The notes under the pieces were generated by a model, which saw only the letters and a program-made list of their open reading frames with translations, did not search any database and had not been told where the DNA came from. A stretch of 8,938 nucleotides of DNA from an uncultured Erysipelotrichaceae bacterium (GTDB lineage Bacteria; Bacillota_I; Bacilli_A; Erysipelotrichales; Erysipelotrichaceae), in NCBI GenBank assembly GCA_937900565.1, contig CALCFG010000130.1, positions 1 through 8,938 on the forward strand, written 5' to 3'. Numbering within the stretch: position 1 is the stretch's first letter; every line of letters begins with the position of its first letter. Positions 7,237 through 8,938 of the stretch are shown piece after piece. The position numbers and the translations under genes were made by a program.

Positions 7237-7914
7237 TTGAATATGGTAAATATATTAGTGGTAGAAGATGAGATAAATACCCAACATTTAATTCAAAAGG
7301 TATTAACACGGGAACATTTTAATGTAACCCTTGCAAATAATGGGAGCCAAGCATTGGCATTATTTGAAAATTATCGATTTGATTTAATCATTAGCGATAT
7401 TATGATGCCTCATATGGATGGCTATGATCTTGTGGATGAAATACGTAAAATCAATCCATCCATACCGATTTTAATGATTACAGCATTGGAATCGTTGGAA
7501 GATAAACGGAAGGGCTTTCGACTCGGAATTGATGATTATATGGTAAAACCGATTGATTTTGATGAAATGATTTTACGTATTTATGCGCTATTACGGCGCT
7601 GTAAGATTAATAGTCAACAACAATTGCGGATTCATAATACAACACTGGATTATGACAGCTTGACTGTTTCGACTCCAGATAAAACGATTGAACTTCCGAA
7701 AAAGGAATTTGCGCTACTATTTCACTTATTAAGTTATAAAAATAAAATATTTACACGTTCTCAACTATTGGATAGTGTCTGGAATATTGACAGTGAAAGT
7801 GAAGAACATACGGTGGATGTTCACATTAATCGATTACGAAATAAATTTAATGATAATCCAGATTTTGAAATTATTACGATTCGTGGGTTAGGGTATAAGG
7901 CGGTTGAAAAATGA
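7237..7914 (+). CDS. OmpR/PhoB-family two-component response regulator
   Basis: A cytosolic DNA-binding response regulator of 225 residues, typical for the family. The receiver domain (about 4-120) has the acidic pair E10-D11, phospho-acceptor D54 in SDIMMPHMDGY, switch residues T82 and Y101, and K104 in VKP. The C-terminal winged-helix DNA-binding domain (about 128-223) shows PKKEFALLFHLL, FTRSQLLDSVW, the recognition-helix region TVDVHINRLRNKF (192-204) and the ending ITIRGLGYKAV. All key residues are intact, so it should be phosphorylated by the kinase encoded next door, whose ATG overlaps its stop (ATGA, 7911-7914). The listed start is TTG 7237; ATG 7243 would remove only two residues. 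It is transcribed divergently from the activase fusion, so that gene and its own operon are natural candidate targets. I do not assign a gene symbol, since sequence alone does not separate the many OmpR-type regulators. Confidence 0.95.
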   Translation: MNMVNILVVEDEINTQHLIQKVLTREHFNVTLANNGSQALALFENYRFDLIISDIMMPHMDGYDLVDEIRKINPSIPILMITALESLEDKRKGFRLGIDDYMVKPIDFDEMILRIYALLRRCKINSQQQLRIHNTTLDYDSLTVSTPDKTIELPKKEFALLFHLLSYKNKIFTRSQLLDSVWNIDSESEEHTVDVHINRLRNKFNDNPDFEIITIRGLGYKAVEK

Positions 7915-8938
7915 AGCACATGCACAGTGTACGATTTTCTTTAATTGTATTTGTTAGTATTATTATGGCCATTGCTCAATTGGTTAGTTTTGGAGCACTT
8001 TCTATTTTTGACCGCTTGGGCGTGTTTAATACTGTAGGTCGCTCACCATTTACGCTACTAACGATTGGTTTTATCACGGCAGTAATCCTAGGGACTTTGC
8101 TGATGATTCCTTTTACCAAAGGCTTTTTAAATCCAATTAACAATATCATTGCAGCCACTAAGCAAATTGGAAAAGGTAATTTTGATGTGCATATACCTCA
8201 AGTTAAATTAAAGTACCATCACAAAGGAGAAATGCAGGAATTAATTGAAAATTTTAACCAAATGATTGATCAATTGCAAAGTAATGAATTACTAAAAAAA
8301 GATTTCATTAATAATTTTTCGCATGAATTCAAAACGCCAATCGCTTCTATTGTGGGTTATGCTCAACAATTGCAACATGATGATTTAACGAGTCTTGAAA
8401 AAAAAGAGTACATTGATATTATCGTTAAAGAATCCAAGCGATTAACCAATCTATCATCAACGATATTAACATTATCTAAATTAGAAAATCAAAGCATTAT
8501 TACAGAAAAAGTATACTATCGCTTGGATGAACAAATTCGCGAATGTATTGTCATGTTACAAGAACAATGGGAAGCAAAAAATATTGATTTATCCATTGAT
8601 TTACTACCGATTACTTATTACGGAAATGAGGAAATGATGCATCATGTCTGGGTAAATTTAATCAATAATGCCATTAAGTTTACTAATGATGGTGGACATA
8701 TTTCAGTCAAATTAACTCAATTGAAACAAAATATCATTATTACAATCAGTGATGACGGCATAGGGATGGATGAAGATGCTTTACATCATATATTTGATAA
8801 ATTCTACCAAGCTGATAAAGCACACGCTACTCAAGGATATGGCTTGGGCTTGGCTTTAGTATCTAAAATCATTTCGTTATGTGAAGGTAGTATTCGGTTT
8901 GAAAGTCAATTAAATTTCGAAACAACTGTAACAATAAC
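7911..8938 (+). CDS. membrane sensor histidine kinase (3' end cut by window)
   Basis: The start is ATG 7911, overlapping the regulator stop. The frame stays open to the window edge, giving 342 codons. Two hydrophobic segments (about 8-33 and 46-68) surround a very short outside loop of roughly 12 residues, so there is no real extracellular sensor domain. A HAMP-like linker follows (about 66-124, with FLNPINNII and IGKGNFDVHI). The dimerisation/phosphoacceptor domain has H138 in FSHEFKTP. The ATPase domain has the N box VNLINNAIKF (248-257), G1 DDGIGM (281-286), F box FDKFY (295-299) and G2 GYGLGLAL (309-316). All catalytic motifs are present. The last visible residues (ETTVTI) resemble the final strand of such kinases, so probably only a few residues are missing. 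It should phosphorylate D54 of the upstream regulator. The signal is unknown; a short loop suggests sensing within the membrane or via a partner protein. Confidence 0.94.
   Translation, partial: MKHMHSVRFSLIVFVSIIMAIAQLVSFGALSIFDRLGVFNTVGRSPFTLLTIGFITAVILGTLLMIPFTKGFLNPINNIIAATKQIGKGNFDVHIPQVKLKYHHKGEMQELIENFNQMIDQLQSNELLKKDFINNFSHEFKTPIASIVGYAQQLQHDDLTSLEKKEYIDIIVKESKRLTNLSSTILTLSKLENQSIITEKVYYRLDEQIRECIVMLQEQWEAKNIDLSIDLLPITYYGNEEMMHHVWVNLINNAIKFTNDGGHISVKLTQLKQNIIITISDDGIGMDEDALHHIFDKFYQADKAHATQGYGLGLALVSKIISLCEGSIRFESQLNFETTVTI

Noticed and set aside
7976..8158. 60-codon open frame on the minus strand opposite the kinase N-terminus
   Set aside because: It overlaps the membrane segments and HAMP region of a clear histidine kinase; its hydrophobic and basic make-up mirrors the opposite strand.
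1..8938. Alternative genetic code with TGA read as Trp
   Set aside because: TGA ends gnd and the response regulator in ATGA overlaps, and Trp is encoded by TGG throughout, so the standard bacterial code fits.

Overview
This window holds four substantially complete genes plus fragments at both edges. The DNA is AT-rich, with A/T-favouring codons. TGA is used as an ordinary stop (gnd and the response regulator both end in TGA inside ATGA overlaps) and Trp is TGG, so a Mycoplasma-type code is excluded. Strong Gram-positive ribosome binding sites, tight ATGA gene coupling and the kinds of genes present point to a low-GC, probably anaerobic Bacillota. A relative of the Erysipelotrichia or Clostridia is my best guess, by inference only.

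Layout. (1) Positions 1-2839, plus strand: the tail of an upstream reading frame, then gnd (6-phosphogluconate dehydrogenase) and zwf (glucose-6-phosphate dehydrogenase), each joined to the previous frame by a 4-base ATGA overlap. These are the two NADPH-producing dehydrogenases of the oxidative pentose phosphate pathway; 6-phosphogluconolactonase is not seen. (2) Positions 2840-2871: a perfect 14-bp inverted repeat with a 4-base loop that can end transcription from both sides. (3) Positions 2874-7109, minus strand: one very large gene of 1411 codons. It joins two BadF/BcrA/HgdC-type ATPase (activase) modules, a four-Cys linker, a DUF2229 module and a 2-hydroxyacyl-CoA-dehydratase-like C-terminal half. 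(4) Positions 7110-7236: a 127-bp divergent intergenic region with a direct repeat, an inverted repeat and candidate promoters. (5) Positions 7237 to the window end, plus strand: an OmpR/PhoB-type response regulator and its sensor histidine kinase, joined by another ATGA overlap. The kinase runs off the window, probably only a few residues before its end.

How they may work together. gnd and zwf form one transcription unit making NADPH and ribulose 5-phosphate. The large fusion protein is the most interesting object. Its family is widespread in anaerobic Firmicutes but its reaction is not established. By analogy with 2-hydroxyglutaryl-CoA dehydratase activase and the double-cubane cluster proteins, it should use ATP hydrolysis in the N-terminal pair to push a low-potential electron into an iron-sulfur centre in the C-terminal half. 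The two-component genes are divergent from it and share its promoter region, so they may control it; this is inference from position and repeats, not shown. No RNA genes, mobile elements or CRISPR arrays were seen.
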